From: Actinomadura coerulea
Lineage (GTDB): Bacteria; Actinomycetota; Actinomycetes; Streptosporangiales; Streptosporangiaceae
Direction: 5' to 3'
NCBI RefSeq assembly: GCF_014208105.1
Contig: NZ_JACHMQ010000001.1
Location: forward strand, 6,944,001-7,008,000
Length of the DNA: 64,000 nucleotides
Position 1 is the stretch's first letter; each line of letters starts with the position of its first letter. Under the pieces are notes generated by a model. That model did no database searches, was not told where the DNA came from, and saw nothing but the letters and a program-made list of their open reading frames with translations. A program made the translations under genes and the position numbers. Below are positions 1 to 8,630 of the stretch, piece after piece.

Positions 1-717
1 GAGTACGACCATCGCACGGACGTGCCGGCGCTTCAGCTCGCGCGCGGCCCGGTCGGCGGCGCCCACCTCGTCCTGGAACTTCAGGTCCTTGACGCCCTCG
101 GCCGTGACGATGCTCGGGGTGGTCTTGGTGACGAGGCCGATGAAGCCGATCCGAACGCCGTTGACGCGGCGGATCGTCCACGGCTTGACGGCGGGCCCGT
201 CGTTCTTCTTCAGCAGGACGTTCGCACCCAGGTAGTCGAACTTCGCGCCGCGCCAGGGGCCCGCCGGGGAGCAGCCGTCGACGGGGTGGCAGCCGCCGTT
301 CTGGATGCGCAGCAGCTCCTGGTAGCCCTCGTCGAACTCGTGGTTGCCGACCGCCGACGCCGTGACGCCGGCGTCGCCGAGGAACTGCACGGACGGCTCG
401 TCGTGGTAGGCGGCCGAGATCAGCGGCGAGGCGCCGATCAGGTCGCCCTGGGCGACGGTGAGGGTGTCGCGGTCGCGCAGCCGCTTGAGGTGGGCGGCGA
501 CGTAGGCCGCGCCACCGGCGGGGACGGCGTCGCCGTTCTCGTCGATGGCCGTCCCCGAGCTGCCGGACGGGGGTTCGAGGTTGCCGTGGAAGTCGTTCAG
601 CGCGAGAAGCCGCACGGACGCGGTCGGCGCGGGACCCGCGGCGGCGGGTTGCGCGGTCACGCCCACGCCCGTTAACCCCGCTGCGGCGCAGGCCAGGAAG
701 GTGCGTCGTCGAATCAT
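1..717 (-). CDS. Exported metallophosphatase / 5'-nucleotidase (3' end outside the window)
   Basis: The 239 visible codons begin with a twin-arginine-like signal (RRRTFL at residues 3-8, then an Ala/Gly-rich stretch to about residue 30). They continue into the metallophosphatase fold: LNDFHGN (D42, H44), QGDLIGAS (D92) and GNHEFDEG (N125, H126) are the metal-binding motifs of the UshA/5'-nucleotidase superfamily, which hydrolyse extracellular nucleotides and release phosphate. The C-terminal 5'-nucleotidase domain would lie beyond the left edge, so the exact substrate class is not visible. The start is the ATG whose complement is 715-717. The gene is divergent from mshD and close to pstSCAB, which fits phosphate scavenging, though no PHO box was seen at its own promoter. 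Confidence 0.85.
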   Translation of the reverse strand, partial: MIRRRTFLACAAAGLTGVGVTAQPAAAGPAPTASVRLLALNDFHGNLEPPSGSSGTAIDENGDAVPAGGAAYVAAHLKRLRDRDTLTVAQGDLIGASPLISAAYHDEPSVQFLGDAGVTASAVGNHEFDEGYQELLRIQNGGCHPVDGCSPAGPWRGAKFDYLGANVLLKKNDGPAVKPWTIRRVNGVRIGFIGLVTKTTPSIVTAEGVKDLKFQDEVGAADRAARELKRRHVRAMVVL

Positions 718-907
718 TCTGAGGACGCTAGATTCGCCCGGCATACGGGACCCGGCAGCCTGATGACGTTTCTGTGACGAATCCAACAGGAGCCGTGCCG
801 CCGGCAACTGCGATCCAGGGGCGGGCTGGTCGGGGGGCGGAGGCTGTATGGGTGCGCGGGATCAGGGGCTCGTCTGGCGGGGGTGGCGTCGGCATAGGGT
901 GTGGGGC

Positions 908-1783
908 GTGAGTGAGCTGCGGGCGCGCGGGACGCTGGGGGACGCCGAGGTGGCCGGGGCGCTGGAGTCGGCCAGGGCCGCGACCGACGCCGACGGGGTG
1001 GGGCCGCTGTCGGAGCACGCTCTGCTGGCCCTGCGGGGCGGCCGGTCCGGGCTCGCGGTGACCGACGGCGGGACCGTCGTGGCCTACGCCCACTTCGATC
1101 CGGCGTCCGGGGAGGAGCCCGCGGCGGGCGAGCTGGTCGTCCATCCGGAGCACCGGCGCCGGGGGTACGGGCGGGCGCTGCTGCGCGCCCTGCGGGACGA
1201 GGCCGGCGGGCCGCTGCGCGTGTGGGCGCACGGTGATCTTCCGGCCGCCGCCGCCCTCGCGTCCGCCGAGGGGATGAGGCGGGCCCGCGCCCTGTTCCAG
1301 ATGCGGCGCCCGGCGGCCGATCCGCTGCCCGAGGCGCGCGTCGCCGAGGGCGTGACGATCCGCGCCTTCGAGCCGGGACGGGACGAGGGCGCCTGGCTCG
1401 AGGTGAACGCCCGCGCGTTCGCCGACCACCCGGAGCAGGGCGCCTGGACGATGGACGACGTCCGCGAGCGCGAGGCCGAGGACTGGTTCGACCCGGGCGG
1501 CTTCTTCCTCGCCGAGCGGGACGGCCGGCTCGCCGGCTTCCACTGGACGAAGGTGCACCCGGGCGGCGTCGGCGAGGTCTACGTCGTGGGCGTCGACCCT
1601 TCCGCGCAGGGCCTCGGGCTCGGCCGCACGCTCACCCTGCGGGGCCTGTACCACCTGCGCGACATCGGCATGGACCAGATCATGCTGTACGTGGACGAGT
1701 CGAACGTGGCGGCCGTCCGCCTCTACGAGTCATTGGGCTTCACCCGCCACGCCGTAGACGTCATGTACGCCACCACCGCGTAG
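908..1783 (+). CDS. mshD: Mycothiol synthase (two-domain GNAT acetyltransferase)
   Basis: This enzyme acetylates cysteinyl-glucosaminyl-inositol with acetyl-CoA, the last step of mycothiol synthesis in the cytosol. The 291 residues hold two tandem GNAT domains. The first has HPEHRRRGYGRALL (acetyl-CoA loop); the second has GEVYVVGVDPSAQGLGLGR and ends with DESNVAAVRLYESLGF, all typical of MshD. I chose the GTG at 908 (V-S-E-L-R-A) because known MshD proteins start near this point; an in-frame ATG at 848 would add 20 poorly conserved residues. In M. tuberculosis mshD (Rv0819) follows glnR directly. Here glnR lies at 18633-19349 on the other strand, so the pair has been separated. The last codons and stop form the first unit of a tandem repeat. 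Confidence 0.93.
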   Translation: MSELRARGTLGDAEVAGALESARAATDADGVGPLSEHALLALRGGRSGLAVTDGGTVVAYAHFDPASGEEPAAGELVVHPEHRRRGYGRALLRALRDEAGGPLRVWAHGDLPAAAALASAEGMRRARALFQMRRPAADPLPEARVAEGVTIRAFEPGRDEGAWLEVNARAFADHPEQGAWTMDDVREREAEDWFDPGGFFLAERDGRLAGFHWTKVHPGGVGEVYVVGVDPSAQGLGLGRTLTLRGLYHLRDIGMDQIMLYVDESNVAAVRLYESLGFTRHAVDVMYATTA

Positions 1784-1841
1784 CGCGTCCCACCGCGTAG
1801 CCGGCCTCACCGCGTAGCGCGTCTCACCGCGCTCGCTCTCG
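1774..1841 (+). repeat. 17-bp tandem repeat, four units, spanning the mshD stop codon
   Basis: Units lie at 1774-1790, 1791-1807, 1808-1824 and 1825-1841. Each begins CACCGCG, and the first three continue TAG. The mshD stop (1781-1783) is inside unit 1, so the array looks like duplication of the last coding bases plus the stop. Confidence 0.8.
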
Positions 1842-2195
1842 GGGTCGGGTGAGCGCTTGGCGCAGGGGGCTGGCGCGGGGTGCTCCGGCCGCCGTGTGGA
1901 CGTCCGTCACCTCGGAAGACCCGTGGTTACCCGGATACCGGTCAGCCAACCCTGCTCGGGGTTGTCTCGACCGGGATTTTGGGCTGGTGAGCTGCGATGT
2001 TAACCCGGCGGCCACGGCAAATCGGGGCATTCTTCGCAACTGTGCTCGTCTGCGTTCATTTGCCGTTCACCTGGATCGGGGCGGCTGGTCACCTCGCCTG
2101 CCTAGCGTCGCATTCGACGGCGAACCCGTCGTCCGGTCGACATGGGCCGCGGCGGCTCGGGGGACCCGCCCGACGAAACTCAAGGAGACCCTCCG
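1842..2195. other. Intergenic region before pstS
   Basis: About 350 bases without a credible gene. The only recognised element is the PHO-box-like repeat at 2054-2097. Several short open frames run through it but have neither ribosome-binding sites nor recognisable products. Confidence 0.6.
2054..2097 (+). promoter_or_regulatory. PHO-box-like direct repeats (PhoP binding) upstream of pstS
   Basis: Four consecutive 11-base units are visible: GTTCATTTGCC (2054), GTTCACCTGGA (2065), a degenerate third unit (2076) and GGTCACCTCGC (2087). Streptomyces PHO boxes are 11-nt direct repeats with a GTTCACC core, so this is a good candidate PhoP~P site activating pstSCAB under phosphate limitation. It lies about 100 bases before the pstS start. 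The match is by eye; no matrix score was computed. Confidence 0.7.
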
Positions 2196-3299
2196 GTGAA
2201 GAACGGTTCCCGACTCGCTGCCCTGGGCGGTGTGGTCGTAGCGGGGGCGCTGGCCCTCTCCGCCTGCGGGAGCGACAACAACACGACGGCGAGCTCGAGC
2301 GCTGCGCCGTCCGGCGACATCGACTGCGCGAAGGCCAGCGTCAACGCTGCCGGGTCGAGCGCCCAGAAGAACGCGATGGAGGAGTGGACGAAGCTCTACT
2401 CGTCCAAGTGCGCGGGCGCCAACCTGAACTACAACCCGAGCGGCTCGGGGGCGGGCATCCAGGCGTTCACGAGCGGGCAGGTGGCGTTCGCCGGCTCCGA
2501 CTCGTCCCTCAAGCCCGAAGAGGCCGCCGCGGCGCAGAAGCGCTGCCAGGGGAGCAACGCGCTGAACCTGCCGATGGTCGTCGGCCCGATCGCGGTCGTG
2601 TACAACGTGCAGGGCGTGGACGGCCTCAAGGTCTCGCCCGAGACGCTCGCCAGCATCTTCTCCGGCAAGATCAAGACCTGGAACGATCCGGCGATCGCCA
2701 AGGAGAACGACGGCGCCAAGCTGCCGTCCCAGCCGATCAAGCCGATCTACCGGTCGGACGAGTCGGGCACCACCGAGAACTTCACGAACTACCTGCACAC
2801 CACCGCGCCGAAGACCTGGACGTGGGAGAAGGCCAAGAAGTGGCCGAACGCCACCGGCCAGGGCGCGCCGAAGTCCGACGGCGTCACCAGCCAGGTGAAG
2901 AGCACCGCGGGCGCGATCTCCTACGTGGAGCTGTCGTACGCGGAGAACAACAAGCTGCAGACCGCGCACGTCAAGAACGGCGCGGGCGAGTTCGCCGAGC
3001 TGTCGCCCGACAGCGCGTCCAAGGCCGTCGCCGGCGCGCAGGTCACCGGCACCGGCAACGACGTCGCCCTGAAGATCGACTACGCGACCAAGGAGCCGGG
3101 CGCCTACCCGATCGTCCTGGTCACCTACGAGATCGCGTGCGAGAAGGGGCTGCCCTCCGAGCAGGGCAAGTTCGTCAAGTCCTTCCTCACCTACACCTCC
3201 AGCGCGGACGGCCAGAAGATCCTGACCGACAAGGGCTACGCGCCGCTCCCGCAGGGCGTGCTGACCAAGGTCCAGGCGTCCGTCAAGGCCCTGTCCTGA
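2196..3299 (+). CDS. pstS: Phosphate ABC transporter substrate-binding lipoprotein
   Basis: PstS captures phosphate outside the membrane and hands it to PstCA. The 367 residues start with a lipoprotein signal (lipobox LSAC, Cys24). The mature part carries the phosphate-binding motifs of the family: AAGSSAQ near the N-terminus, NPSGSGAGIQAF, FAGSDSSL and YRSDESGTTENFTNYL. The start is GTG 2196, preceded by AAGGAG at 2182-2187; a longer in-frame start at 2142 would push the signal peptide inward and is rejected. It is the first gene of pstSCAB and is separated from pstC by a strong hairpin, which usually gives a higher level of pstS message than of the downstream genes. Confidence 0.95.
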   Translation: MKNGSRLAALGGVVVAGALALSACGSDNNTTASSSAAPSGDIDCAKASVNAAGSSAQKNAMEEWTKLYSSKCAGANLNYNPSGSGAGIQAFTSGQVAFAGSDSSLKPEEAAAAQKRCQGSNALNLPMVVGPIAVVYNVQGVDGLKVSPETLASIFSGKIKTWNDPAIAKENDGAKLPSQPIKPIYRSDESGTTENFTNYLHTTAPKTWTWEKAKKWPNATGQGAPKSDGVTSQVKSTAGAISYVELSYAENNKLQTAHVKNGAGEFAELSPDSASKAVAGAQVTGTGNDVALKIDYATKEPGAYPIVLVTYEIACEKGLPSEQGKFVKSFLTYTSSADGQKILTDKGYAPLPQGVLTKVQASVKALS

Positions 3300-3320
3300 C
3301 AGCAGAAGACGGGAACCGCA

Positions 3321-3351
3321 GCCCCGCCGCCGAGCACTTCGGCGGCGGGGC
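3321..3351 (+). terminator. Intercistronic hairpin between pstS and pstC
   Basis: A perfect 13-bp stem (GCCCCGCCGCCGA at 3321-3333 pairing with 3339-3351) with a five-base loop (GCACT) lies 21 bases after the pstS stop. No U-run follows, so it is more likely a partial terminator or a 3'-end stabiliser than a full stop. Confidence 0.7.
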
Positions 3352-3391
3352 CGACGCGGGTTCCGGCGACATGATCGAAGGAGGACGTCCC

Positions 3392-4372
3392 GTGATGAGC
3401 GAGACCGGCGTCGGCGCGGCCGCCGGCGTCGACCGCCGTGCCGCCGCGAGGCGGATGAGCACCGGACGGGCCGGAGACAAGATCTTCGTCTCGGCGGCCC
3501 GCGGCTCCGGCATCATCGTGCTGCTGATCATGGCCGCGATCGCGGTCTTCCTCGTGTGGAAGGCCGTCCCGGCGCTGCAGGACAACAAGGCCAACTTCCT
3601 GACCGCCGAGGAGTGGAACCCGAACGCGGCGCCGCCGCGGTTCGGCATCGCGCAGCTCGCGTTCGGGACGGTCGTGTCGTCGCTGCTGGCGATGCTCATC
3701 GCGACGCCGGTCGCGGTCGGCATCGCGCTGTTCATCTCCTTCTACTCGCCGCGGCGGCTCGCCTCCGGGCTCGGGTACGTCGTGGACCTGCTCGCGGCGG
3801 TGCCGAGCATCGTCTACGGGCTCTGGGGTCTGGCCTTCCTGTCCCAGCACATGGAGGGGATCAGCAAGTTCCTGAACTCGGTCCTCGGCTGGATCCCGCT
3901 GTTCGGGGGCGACTCGCCCGGCAAGAGCTCGATCTTCACCGCCTCCGTGGTGCTCGCGATCATGATCCTGCCGATCATCTCGTCGATCTCGCGCGAGGTG
4001 TTCCTGCAGGTGCCGCGGGCCAACGTGGAGGCCGCGCTCGCCCTCGGCGCCACCCGCTGGGAGACGATCCGGCTGGCGGTGCTGCCCTACGGCCGCTCCG
4101 GCATGATCGGCGGCGCCATGCTCGGGCTCGGCCGCGCCATGGGCGAGACGATCGCGGTCGCGATGGTCCTCACCTTCGTGCCCGGGATCAACATCCACCT
4201 GCTGGAGAACGGCGGCGCCACGTTCGCCTCCAACATCGCCAACAGCTTCGCCGAGGCGTCCACCACCGGCCGCGGCGCCCTCATCGCCTCCGGCCTGGTG
4301 CTGTTCGTGATCACCCTGCTCGTGAACATGGCCGCCCGCGCGGTCGTCGCGCGCCGGAAGGAGTTCGTGTGA
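3392..4372 (+). CDS. pstC: Phosphate ABC transporter permease PstC
   Basis: One of the two membrane subunits of the phosphate importer. The 326 residues begin with a short cytosolic tail, then a first transmembrane helix (GIIVLLIMAAIAVFLVWKAV) and further helices of the MetI-like fold. The EAA loop, which contacts PstB, is recognisable in EAALALGATRWETIRLAVLP, and GRAMGETIAVAMV is typical of PstC. GTG 3392 follows GAAGGAGG (3377-3384); ATG 3395 would serve equally well. The stop overlaps the pstA start, which indicates translational coupling. Confidence 0.94.
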   Translation: MMSETGVGAAAGVDRRAAARRMSTGRAGDKIFVSAARGSGIIVLLIMAAIAVFLVWKAVPALQDNKANFLTAEEWNPNAAPPRFGIAQLAFGTVVSSLLAMLIATPVAVGIALFISFYSPRRLASGLGYVVDLLAAVPSIVYGLWGLAFLSQHMEGISKFLNSVLGWIPLFGGDSPGKSSIFTASVVLAIMILPIISSISREVFLQVPRANVEAALALGATRWETIRLAVLPYGRSGMIGGAMLGLGRAMGETIAVAMVLTFVPGINIHLLENGGATFASNIANSFAEASTTGRGALIASGLVLFVITLLVNMAARAVVARRKEFV

Positions 4373-5274
4373 CCGCCGTCTCCACCCGCAAGCCCGCCCC
4401 CGGTGCCCGGCTGGCGCCGGTGTCGGCCGGGCGCAAGATCAAGGACCGGGTCGTCCAGGGCCTGGTCTACCTCGCGTTCGCGCTGGCGCTCATCCCGCTG
4501 GTGTCGGTGCTGTGGACCGTCATCGTGAACGGCGCCGAGCGCCTCGACCCGACGTTCTTCCAGTTCTCGATGAACGCCGTCAGCGGCAGCGACGCCGGCG
4601 GCGGCGCCTACCACGCGATCATCGGCACGCTGGAGCAGGTGCTGATCACCAGCCTGATCGCCGTGCCGATCGCCGTGCTCACCGCCGTCTACCTGGTCGA
4701 GTACGCCGGGAACGGCCGCCTTGGCAAGGTGATCAGCTTCACCGTGGACGTGATGACCGGCATCCCGTCCATCGTCGCCGGGCTGTTCGTGCTGGCGCTG
4801 TGGCTGCTGACCTTCGGGTTCGACTTCTCCGGGCTCGCCGGATCCCTCGCCCTGACGATCCTCATGATCCCGACGGTGGTGCGGGCGACCGAGGAGATGC
4901 TCAAGCTCGTCCCGAACGATCTGCGCGAGGCGTCCTACGCGCTCGGGGTGCCGCGCTGGCGGACGGTCTGCTTCGTCGTCCTCCCGACCGCGATGACCGG
5001 CATCGTCACCGGCGTGATGCTCGCCGTCGCCCGCGTGATGGGCGAGACGGCGCCGCTGCTGCTCACGATCTTCTTCACCAAGGCGATCAACAACGACCCG
5101 TTCAACGGCGCGCAGGCCTCGCTGCCCACCTTCATCTGGGAGCAGGCCGCCGACCCCAGCCAGAACTCGATCGACCGGGCCTGGACGGGGGCGCTCGTGC
5201 TGATCGGGATCATCATGGTGCTCAACCTGGTCGCCCGGCTCGTCGCGCGGCGCAAGGCGCCCGCGGGGCGCTGA
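4369..5274 (+). CDS. pstA: Phosphate ABC transporter permease PstA
   Basis: The second permease subunit, 301 residues, partner of PstC. After a cytosolic N-terminus, transmembrane segments include LVYLAFALALIPLVSVLW and LEQVLITSLIAVPIAVLTAV. The PstB-contact EAA loop is REASYALGVPRWRTVCFVVLP, and ARVMGETAPLLLT is the PstA counterpart of the PstC motif. Its GTG start at 4369 overlaps the pstC stop (GTGTGA), so translation is probably coupled. It is followed by a 67-base gap with an AGAAAGGAA ribosome site ahead of pstB. Confidence 0.94.
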   Translation: MTAVSTRKPAPGARLAPVSAGRKIKDRVVQGLVYLAFALALIPLVSVLWTVIVNGAERLDPTFFQFSMNAVSGSDAGGGAYHAIIGTLEQVLITSLIAVPIAVLTAVYLVEYAGNGRLGKVISFTVDVMTGIPSIVAGLFVLALWLLTFGFDFSGLAGSLALTILMIPTVVRATEEMLKLVPNDLREASYALGVPRWRTVCFVVLPTAMTGIVTGVMLAVARVMGETAPLLLTIFFTKAINNDPFNGAQASLPTFIWEQAADPSQNSIDRAWTGALVLIGIIMVLNLVARLVARRKAPAGR

Positions 5275-5341
5275 CCCCCTCCTGACCCGGCAGCCGCGCA
5301 TTCGCGGAGCCCGCTGATCCAGAGAAAGGAACCCTGACCCC

Positions 5342-6118
5342 ATGGCCAAGCGGATCGAGGTATCCGGGCTGCACGCCTACTATGGCGGCGTCCACGCCAT
5401 CGAGGACATCTCGATGACGATCGAGCCGCGCTCGGTGACGGCGTTCATCGGGCCGTCGGGCTGCGGCAAGTCCACGTTCCTGCGCACCCTCAACCGGATG
5501 CACGAGGTCATCCCCGGCGCGCGCGTCGAGGGCAAGGTCATGCTGGACGAGGAGGACCTGTACGACTCGGCCGTCGACCCGGTCGCCGTGCGGCGCGTCG
5601 TCGGGATGGTGTTCCAGCGGCCCAACCCGTTCCCCACCATGTCGATCTACGACAACGTGGCCGCCGGGCTGAAGCTGAACGGTGTCCGCCGCAAGGGCCG
5701 GCTGGACGAGGTCGTCGAGGAGTCGCTGCGCGGGGCCAACCTGTGGAACGAGGTCAAGGACCGGCTCGCCAAGCCCGGCGCCGGCCTGTCGGGCGGGCAG
5801 CAGCAGCGGCTGTGCATCGCCCGCGCGATCGCCGTCCAGCCGCAGGTGCTGCTGATGGACGAGCCGTGCTCGGCGCTCGACCCGATCTCCACCCTCGCGA
5901 TCGAGGACCTGATCGAGAAGCTGAAGACGCAGTACACGATCGTGATCGTCACGCACAACATGCAGCAGGCCGCCCGGGTCAGCGACCGCACCGCCTTCTT
6001 CAACATCGCGGGGACCGGCAAGCCCGGCAAGCTCATCGAGATCGATGACACCAGCAAGATCTTCGCAAACCCCGAACAGAAGGCCACCGAGGACTACATC
6101 ACCGGCCGCTTCGGCTAA
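5342..6118 (+). CDS. pstB: Phosphate ABC transporter ATPase PstB
   Basis: ATP hydrolysis by PstB drives phosphate import through PstCA. The 258 residues have Walker A GPSGCGKST, the Q-loop region FQRPNPFPTMSIYDNV (typical of PstB), the ABC signature LSGGQQQR, Walker B VLLMDEPCSALDP and the switch histidine in VIVTHNMQQA. The length is normal for the family. It ends the operon; no phoU gene follows. Downstream lies a long repetitive spacer with no clear terminator. Confidence 0.96.
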   Translation: MAKRIEVSGLHAYYGGVHAIEDISMTIEPRSVTAFIGPSGCGKSTFLRTLNRMHEVIPGARVEGKVMLDEEDLYDSAVDPVAVRRVVGMVFQRPNPFPTMSIYDNVAAGLKLNGVRRKGRLDEVVEESLRGANLWNEVKDRLAKPGAGLSGGQQQRLCIARAIAVQPQVLLMDEPCSALDPISTLAIEDLIEKLKTQYTIVIVTHNMQQAARVSDRTAFFNIAGTGKPGKLIEIDDTSKIFANPEQKATEDYITGRFG

Positions 6119-6704
6119 CCCCGCTTCGATCGACCCCAACCACGATCCGGGCCCCGTCCCCGACCCCGCCCCCGGCAACCGCCACGGGCCGGGCCACGGC
6201 ATCGGTCCCGATCGAGTCACGGCCTGGGTTCCGATCACCGCCACGGTTCCGGTAACAGTCCCAGGCTCGGCCTCGGTCTGGGCCCGGCCTCTTTCACGGT
6301 CCCGGCCACCGTCCCTGCCACAGCCACGGTTCCGGCCACGGTTCTGGAGCTCAGTCCCAGCCGTGGCCCGGTCCCGCTCACAAGCCGGGTCATGGCCACA
6401 GCCACGGTGACAGAGTCGCTCTGCGGGCTCGGGCTGTTCGATCACCTCAGGGCCCTTCCCAGGCTTCGTTGATCATGATTCTGCCGCGCGGACTTCTTCG
6501 GCAGGGCATCGCTCATATAGATCGATTGCCGCCTCGTCCAGTCGGTGGGTTCGTACGGAGACCGTGCGGCTTCGTACAGGGTGGGCCCGTGCGGACCGGG
6601 TTGGTTCGGGACAGGGTTGGTTCGATGCGGGGTTCGTTCGATGCGGGGTTCGTTCGGGGATGGGTTCGTTCGTAGGTCGTCTAGGTCCTTGGGGTGGTGG
6701 AGAG
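6119..6704. other. Low-complexity intergenic region
   Basis: About 590 bases with no credible gene. The first 300 are made of degenerate iterations of short words such as CCGGCCACGGTTCC. The second half shifts to TTCG-rich words and ends in the two perfect 16-bp units at 6624-6655. Open frames here (for example 6045-6410 and 6469-6675) encode only repetitive Pro/Arg or Gly/Arg peptides and are not believed. Confidence 0.65.
6624..6655 (+). repeat. Perfect 16-bp tandem duplication
   Basis: GATGCGGGGTTCGTTC occurs twice head to tail (6624-6639 and 6640-6655), within a longer tract of GGTTCG and TTCGTTCG words just upstream of the phosphoesterase gene. Confidence 0.85.
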
Positions 6705-8294
6705 ATGTGCAAGCCCCCGGTGCTGGCCGCGTCCATGGTCGTGGTCGGCGCGGTCGTGGCTCTGAGTGCCGGCTGCGGGGGCGGCGAGGAAACCGCTCCT
6801 TCCATGCGCACTACGGCAGAGGCGCGTAGCCCGATCGAGCACGTCGTCGTGATCTACGGAGAGAACGTCTCCTTCGACCACTACTTCGGGACGTACCCGA
6901 AGGCCGCCGACACCGACGGCACTCCGTTCCATGCTGCGGAGAGGACACCGAAGGTCAACGGACTGAGCGGCGAGCTCCTGAAGAGGAACCCCAACCGGTA
7001 CAACCCAAAGCGGCTTGGTCCTTCCCAGGCCCTCACATGTGACCAGGACCACGGCTATGCCGCCGAGCAGAAGGCGGTCAACGGCGGCCGCATGGACAAG
7101 TTCGTCGAGTTCACCGAGCGCGGTGAGTGCAGTGGCAGGCCCCTCTTCGGGAGTCCCGGCCTCGTCATGGACTACTTCGACGGCAACACCGTCACCGCCA
7201 TGTGGAACTACGCGCAGAACTATGCGATGAGCGACGACTCCTGGGATTCAGTGTTCGGGCCGTCCACCCCGGGCGCCCTCAATCTCGTCTCAGGGCAGAC
7301 GCACGGCGGCTACGCGGTCGATCCGAAGACGCACCAGAGAGTTTCGGATCCGTCCGTGGTCTCGTCTCCGGACGGGGATGGCGTGGGCACGGTCATCAGC
7401 GACCCTGATCCGGCCTTCGACGACTGCTCCGGCAACAGCCATGCGTCCGGCAACAACCTCACCGTCATGACCGGTCGCAACATCGGCGACCTGCTGAACG
7501 CGAAGCACGTGACGTGGGGGTGGTTCCAGGGCGGGTTCCGTCCGACCGGCATAAGGGACGGCTACAAGGTCTGCGGTGCCGCGCATGCCAACATCGGCAA
7601 GAACCGGGTCATCGACTACAGCCCGCACCACGAGCCGTTCCAGTACTACAAGTCGACGGCGAACGAGAAGCATCTGCCTCCGTCAGACGTGGCTGCGATC
7701 GGCCACACCGACCAGGCCAACCACCAGTACGACCTGGCCGACTTCCATGCCGCCCTCGCCGCCCACCACATGCCGGCGGTCTCCTTCCTCAAGGCTCCCG
7801 CCTACCAGGACGGTCACGCCGGCTACTCGGACCCTTTGGACGAGCAGAGGTTCGTCGCGTCCACCGTCAACGCGATCCAGAAGTCACCTGAATGGGCTTC
7901 CACGGCGGTGATCCTCGCCTACGACGACTCCGACGGCTGGTACGACCACGCCCCGCCGCACATCACGAACGGTTCGAACGACCCCGCGCAGGACGCGCCG
8001 GCTTGCCGAAAGGTCGGGGCGGTCGGGGGCTACCAGGACCGATGCGGGCCCAGCCAGCGCCTACCCCTGATCTTGATCTCGCCGTACGCCAAGGTGAACT
8101 ACGTGGACCATCGTCCTGTGGAGCAGGCATCGATCCTGCGCCTCATTGAGGACAATTGGGGTGTTGGCCGCATCGGAGACGCCTCCTTCGACACCCGTGC
8201 CAATACTCTGAACTCGATGTTCGACTTCTCCGGTGGAAGGGCGCGCCGCGTTCTCATCGACCCGAGCACGGGAGTGGTTTCGGCGAGGTCTTGA
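6705..8294 (+). CDS. Phosphoesterase-family lipoprotein (phospholipase C / acid phosphatase type)
   Basis: A member of the alkaline-phosphatase-like phosphoesterase family (PF04185 type), which hydrolyses phosphomonoesters or phospholipids outside the cell. The 529 residues start with a lipoprotein signal (LSAGC, Cys24). The catalytic N-terminal motif VVVIYGENVSFDHYFGTYP matches the usual ENRSFDHYFG with Arg replaced by Val; VILAYDDSDGWYDHAPP and RLPLILISPYAK are the later metal-binding motifs. ATG 6705 after GGAGAG is preferred because it gives the signal peptide; the frame stays open upstream to 6564 through repetitive DNA. Its place beyond pstSCAB suggests phosphate acquisition. The exact substrate cannot be told from sequence. 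Confidence 0.88.
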   Translation: MCKPPVLAASMVVVGAVVALSAGCGGGEETAPSMRTTAEARSPIEHVVVIYGENVSFDHYFGTYPKAADTDGTPFHAAERTPKVNGLSGELLKRNPNRYNPKRLGPSQALTCDQDHGYAAEQKAVNGGRMDKFVEFTERGECSGRPLFGSPGLVMDYFDGNTVTAMWNYAQNYAMSDDSWDSVFGPSTPGALNLVSGQTHGGYAVDPKTHQRVSDPSVVSSPDGDGVGTVISDPDPAFDDCSGNSHASGNNLTVMTGRNIGDLLNAKHVTWGWFQGGFRPTGIRDGYKVCGAAHANIGKNRVIDYSPHHEPFQYYKSTANEKHLPPSDVAAIGHTDQANHQYDLADFHAALAAHHMPAVSFLKAPAYQDGHAGYSDPLDEQRFVASTVNAIQKSPEWASTAVILAYDDSDGWYDHAPPHITNGSNDPAQDAPACRKVGAVGGYQDRCGPSQRLPLILISPYAKVNYVDHRPVEQASILRLIEDNWGVGRIGDASFDTRANTLNSMFDFSGGRARRVLIDPSTGVVSARS

Positions 8295-8359
8295 GCGTCC
8301 TATAAGTCAGTTCTTCTGTGGTGTCGGGTTATCCGTGCCGAGTTCCTTGTCCGCGTTGG

Positions 8360-8430
8360 TTCGTCATTCGTGCCGAGTTCGTCGTTCGTGCCGAGTTCGT
8401 CGTTCGTGCCGAGTCGTCATTCGTGCCGGG
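8360..8430 (+). repeat. 18-bp tandem repeat, about four units
   Basis: Units at 8360-8377, 8378-8395, 8396-8413 and an incomplete fourth at 8414-8430 share TTCGTCRTTCGTGCCGAG; units two and three are identical. Similar TTCG-rich words occur on the other side of the phosphoesterase gene. Confidence 0.85.
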
Positions 8431-8461
8431 CTCCCTCGTTCGTGCTGAGTTGTTCGGACGT

Positions 8462-8630
8462 GGTGGGGGCGGCGCTGCGTACGGGGCCGCCCCTCCGAAG
8501 TCAAGGGCGCCTTCGGCGTCGCTTCGCGATGGGACTTCGTCCCACCCTTGACTTCGGAGCCTCTGCGGCCCCTGGTGCAGCTTTCGTCGGGCAGGCTCCG
8601 CCTGCCCCCGCCCGACGCGCCGCCCCCACC
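8462..8630. other. Nested inverted-repeat element (structured DNA/RNA, possible small mobile palindrome)
   Basis: Several perfect inverted pairs nest inside each other. GGTGGGGGCGGCGC (8462-8475) pairs with 8617-8630; GGGGCCGC (8484-8491) with 8565-8572; CTCCGAAGTCAAGGG (8493-8507) with 8545-8559. Inner hairpins include GGGACTTCGTCCC (8531-8543), and a separate GGCAGGC/GCCTGCC hairpin lies near 8590-8607. No coding sequence is visible. It could be a MITE-like palindrome or a structured transcript end. It sits 213 bases upstream of a DUF222/HNH gene, a family often present in several copies per genome. Confidence 0.65.

Noticed and set aside
848..907. Upstream ATG start for mshD at 848
   Set aside because: It would add 20 Trp/Arg/Gly-rich residues not expected in MshD; the GTG at 908 fits the family start.
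6119..6420. Possible CRISPR or coding repeat after pstB
   Set aside because: The words are degenerate, lack regular spacing and give no consistent protein; treated as low-complexity DNA.
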